33,843 nt of DNA from Zancudomyces culisetae (Eukaryota; Kickxellomycota; Harpellomycetes; Harpellales; Legeriomycetaceae). Every line of letters begins with the position of its first letter. Positions within the stretch are counted from its first letter, which is position 1. The notes under the pieces are model-generated. The model ran no database searches and had not been told where the DNA came from. It was given only the letters and a program-made list of their open reading frames with translations. Location of the stretch: contig LSSK01001697.1 in assembly GCA_001969505.1 (NCBI GenBank), positions 1 to 33,843 on the forward strand, in the 5' to 3' direction. The translations under genes and the position numbers were made by a program. Shown here one piece after another: positions 31,007 to 33,843 of this stretch.

Positions 31007-33113
31007 TCAACTCAGGAATGCTAGAGAGAAAGAGTTTCCAACTGATAGGTTTTCTGGCAAGAATCGGAGATGTGTATTTGCAGAACCAGGTGCTTCGATT
31101 AAAATAGGATTGTAATGGTGGTCTGTAGATCCATTTCCTAGTATACCACAAAAGTTATTCAGTCCCCATATGAACAATCTTCCAGCTTCTACAAATATTA
31201 TAGAGATATATTCGTAATTATTAACGTAACTTAGTCAAAGTGTGGTTTCTTGACAAGAGTTAACAAAATTAGGTCTCATTTATATTAGTAACAGAAAAAT
31301 CACTCACCATCAATAGCACAGCTATAATCTGTTGAGGCTTTAACAGCAACGATATTCCGAAGTCCTGGTATCCGTAAAGGAGTAGTGATGTGTGTTGTTT
31401 CTTCACCCAAACCCAGTGCACCACAACCACATACGTATACATGCCCGTCATCTAGTTTTTCAGAAAACATATTAAGAAGTGTGAGTTAGGTAATTGTCAG
31501 TGATTGGGTTCAAAAGGGGATGTGAGGATAGATTGTTTTGAAATGCTGTATATTATATATGTACACTACAACAAATGCTTACCATTTACAACCAACGAGT
31601 GGGCTCCTCCTGCAGCCGCAGATATAATCTTGCCAAACTTAAACTTGATTTTCTCTGCAGTTAATATCTATATTTGGTATTCGAATGTATACACAGAATC
31701 TTTTTTAGATATCCAGTACTTTGGAAATAAAGGGGGATTTAAGGAAGCAGCATATACCTTATCGCGCTCACTGCCTAGCATATTGTTTCCATATTCACCA
31801 TTCCCCCAACAAAAAAGCTCACCCGAATTTGTCAATGCAAAGGTAAAATCTGTAGAGGTGGAAATAGCAGAAATGAAATGGTCTTCAAAGCCAAGAACCT
31901 TGTTCGGTGTTGTAACGTTTTTTGTACATCCCGATCCTGGCTGCCCATCAGCTCCCCATCCCATACTGAAAACCTTCCCTTGATCTAACAATCATCCTTT
32001 AATTAGTATGGTTTTGTCATTAAAGTAATAAATATGTCAGAATTATATGGATGTTAACCTGTCAATAACACCGAGTGATCCATTCCTGCCTGGATTTGGA
32101 TTATTTTTCCGTGCGATTCATTAACCTCCAGGGGTATATTCGTGCTTTCTCTTATATTCGAGTCCCTCGAGTTGACCTCTCCTTCACCCAATTGCCCATA
32201 CACGTTGCTTCCGGCAACGTAGACTTTATTTCTTTCTTCTACTATCAGTAAAGCCACAATGTTAGTGGATAGCTTATAGATGTGATTCAATAATAATAAT
32301 CACATATTTAAAGGTATAGGGCTAAATTTATATAAACAAGGTGTGTTTACTCGCTTCTTGAACAAGCAATAGCGTGTGTTCTCTGCCACATTCTATCTGA
32401 AGCACCTTGCCTGGAATTTCCAAATTAACAACTGAGGGGTTGTTGTTCGTTTCTAGTGACATACAACAATCGTTAAAAACATTTTTCTTTATAAATATAC
32501 AAGTGTTCGAAATAAAGCTACAAGCGAGCTGTTCAACTATCGCATCGCTTTTTCTGTGTTTTAAGTAGCTGCTTTGTGGCAAATGACAAATGACAAATGA
32601 CATAATGAAAAAAGTAATAATAAAAACTTACTAGTCCCGAGCTGAGAATATCCATTTAGACCGAATCCCGATAATATCGATTTGTTCGCAATCTCATCAT
32701 ATATACTAACAAAACCATGGCCCACACCAACTCCCAAGCTAGTCAATGCCCCTCTTTCCAATTCCTATTGATAAAAACAATTATTTTCAAGTGTGTTGTT
32801 GCGCCAAATACAATGAACCCTGGTTTCACGATTTTAGTAAATCACAAGCTGTGGTCCGAGTTAAAAGAATGATCAGGCAAACCTTTTTGTAGCATTCTTT
32901 AAACATAGCGCTAAGCTCCAATGCGACTGGTTTTTTACAGCTACTTTCTTCTCTACAGCCTATAAACGTATCGGCAAATTTTCCGCCTTTCCCCTTTTGA
33001 AATGCTTTGATATATCCGCCCCAACCCACCAATTCTGAGATTTTTCTGATTGAATGCGAATTCATAGAAATCTTTGGTCTGATTTTGCGCAGACTCTCTT
33101 GCATAGCCAGCAT
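31007..33113 (-). CDS. RCC1-repeat (beta-propeller) protein, possibly mitochondrial RCC1L-like
   Basis: Eight exons on the minus strand: 33113-32883, 32764-32632, 32536-32351, 32241-32059, 31984-31758, 31652-31583, 31451-31308 and 31188-31007, introns 74-131 nt, give 451 residues. RCC1 blades are seen as repeated units such as GFGLNGYSQLGT, VLQIECGREHTLLL, VYVAGSNVYGQLGEG, IIQIQAGMDHSVLLT, GELFCWGNGEYG, IISAAAGGAHSLVV, VYVCGCGALGLGEE and RLFIWGLNNFCGILGNG. At least five introns split codons inside blades and every junction restores the repeat. The N-terminus (MLAMQESLRKIRPKIS...) is basic and amphipathic, as for mitochondrial import, and SELVGWGGYIKAF matches a first WG blade of RCC1L/Fmp25-type proteins; a nuclear RanGEF role is less likely but not excluded. 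Confidence 0.82.
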
Positions 33114-33539
33114 TATATTTTGTTGATTAGTATTGTTTTTTAGCCAAGTTACAAAATATTATAAGTGTGTTAAATTAAGTTGTAAAATAGAAAATGATAT
33201 CTGTGTTTATGTTGATTCACTGAGTTCCTGGATTTGCATTAATGAGATTAATAACCAAAGCTATTTGATCTGCTGATTTTAATTTATATTTTTTACTTGT
33301 GTTTATTTAGTGCCAAAAACAAATCAAAGCAAATATTAAGAAATGATCGTGAAGTGTAGCTGAAAGAAAGCTCAATTCATAAGGTTTATATCCTGGGAAA
33401 AGCTGAGATTCTCTGATAAGATAGAGAATCCGTTTATTGAATTTGTGGTTATTAATTTTTGTATTTGGGGAGGTTGTTATTGGAAAACTGTTGTGAAAAT
33501 TGAAGATAGTTAGGAGATTTATAAAATGTTGGAGTGTCA
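33114..33539. other. Intergenic upstream of the RCC1-repeat gene
   Basis: AT-rich, no gene; presumably the RCC1-repeat gene promoter, interrupted on its far side by the poly(A)-ended element. Confidence 0.5.
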
Positions 33540-33843
33540 TTTTTTTTTTGGTCAATCAGGTTCAAATTCAAAGTTTTTATCCTCATCATTGTTTTTGTTG
33601 TATACTTTGTAGTACATCCGCATGTATTCTTTCCATCTCAAGAATAGTTGAAATGCGTTATAGTTTTTTTCTGATAGTGCAGCCTCAGTTCTCGCTCTGA
33701 AAATATTCCAGATGGCTGATGCTAAAATAATTTTTATGTCTTTAATACGGTGCCTAATTTTGTTGCATCCAGACATAATTTCTTCCCAATTGAAGTCGAT
33801 TTTTTCAATTTTCCTAATTTTTTTCAAGGTGTGATTGTCCAAT
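33540..33843 (-). mobile_element. Possible 3' end of a non-LTR retrotransposon (partial)
   Basis: Minus-strand open frame ends at TGA (33554-33552) and is followed after two bases by A10 (T10 on +, 33540-33549), as at the 3' end of a LINE copy. No target-site duplication can be checked because the 5' part lies outside the window. Confidence 0.35.
33552..33843 (-). CDS. C-terminal part of a protein, perhaps a LINE ORF (partial)
   Basis: Open frame running off the right edge; 96 residues visible and no ATG inside. The stretch IILASAIWNIFRARTEAAL followed by LFLRWKEYMRMYYK resembles the short tail after the zinc-binding part of LINE reverse transcriptases (an AIW-x-I-x-x-AR-x-E pattern). The poly(A) directly after the stop is consistent with a retroelement. 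No catalytic motif is visible, so the assignment rests on weak similarity; a host gene is possible. Confidence 0.4.
   Translation of the reverse strand, partial: LDNHTLKKIRKIEKIDFNWEEIMSGCNKIRHRIKDIKIILASAIWNIFRARTEAALSEKNYNAFQLFLRWKEYMRMYYKVYNKNNDEDKNFEFEPD

Overview
The window looks like nuclear DNA of an AT-rich, intron-rich fungus. Coding genes carry short GT-AG introns (58-141 nt in most cases), and several families are fungal in character: Pet127, a Kre9/Knh-type cell-wall domain, and a Fet3/Ftr1 high-affinity iron uptake pair. A KNL2-type SANTA protein, not known to me from budding or fission yeast, an N-rich ankyrin protein and long low-complexity tracts point towards an early-diverging lineage rather than a yeast. 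That placement is inference. Exon structures were read by hand from conserved protein motifs plus splice sites.

Left part (1-6.5 kb): the 3' end of an unidentified gene, then a large intron-free gene for an F-box-like/ankyrin-like protein full of Asn tracts and a 12-bp in-frame minisatellite, facing a secreted protein with a (Glu-Thr)n repeat.

Chromatin block (7.4-13.8 kb): a highly divergent histone H2A with an intact acidic patch; a SANTA-domain protein that also has a C-terminal CENPC-k-like motif (KNL2/Mis18BP1 type, CENP-A loading); a short MYST histone acetyltransferase; and TFIID subunit TAF11 with long Arg-Gly runs and an AT-hook. Next to it is prefoldin subunit 1. This is the most interesting part of the window.

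Middle (14.9-20.6 kb, all minus strand): a small secreted protein whose mature N-terminus would be His, with LPMO-like features; a gene-poor stretch with an octamer minisatellite; the mitochondrial RNA-processing factor Pet127 (six exons); and a GPI-anchored Kre9/Knh-domain wall protein.

Iron uptake module (22.1-26.8 kb): FTR1 (iron permease) and FET3 (multicopper ferroxidase) are divergently transcribed from a shared 1.5-kb region containing GATA-type sites. Their products are expected to act as one plasma-membrane complex.

Right part (28.5-33.8 kb): MAF1, the RNA polymerase III repressor, preceded by a short uORF and followed by a tRNA-like element; an eight-exon RCC1-repeat protein; and, at the edge, the 3' end of a possible non-LTR retrotransposon ending in poly(A). 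No CRISPR array, operon or prokaryotic signal is present.
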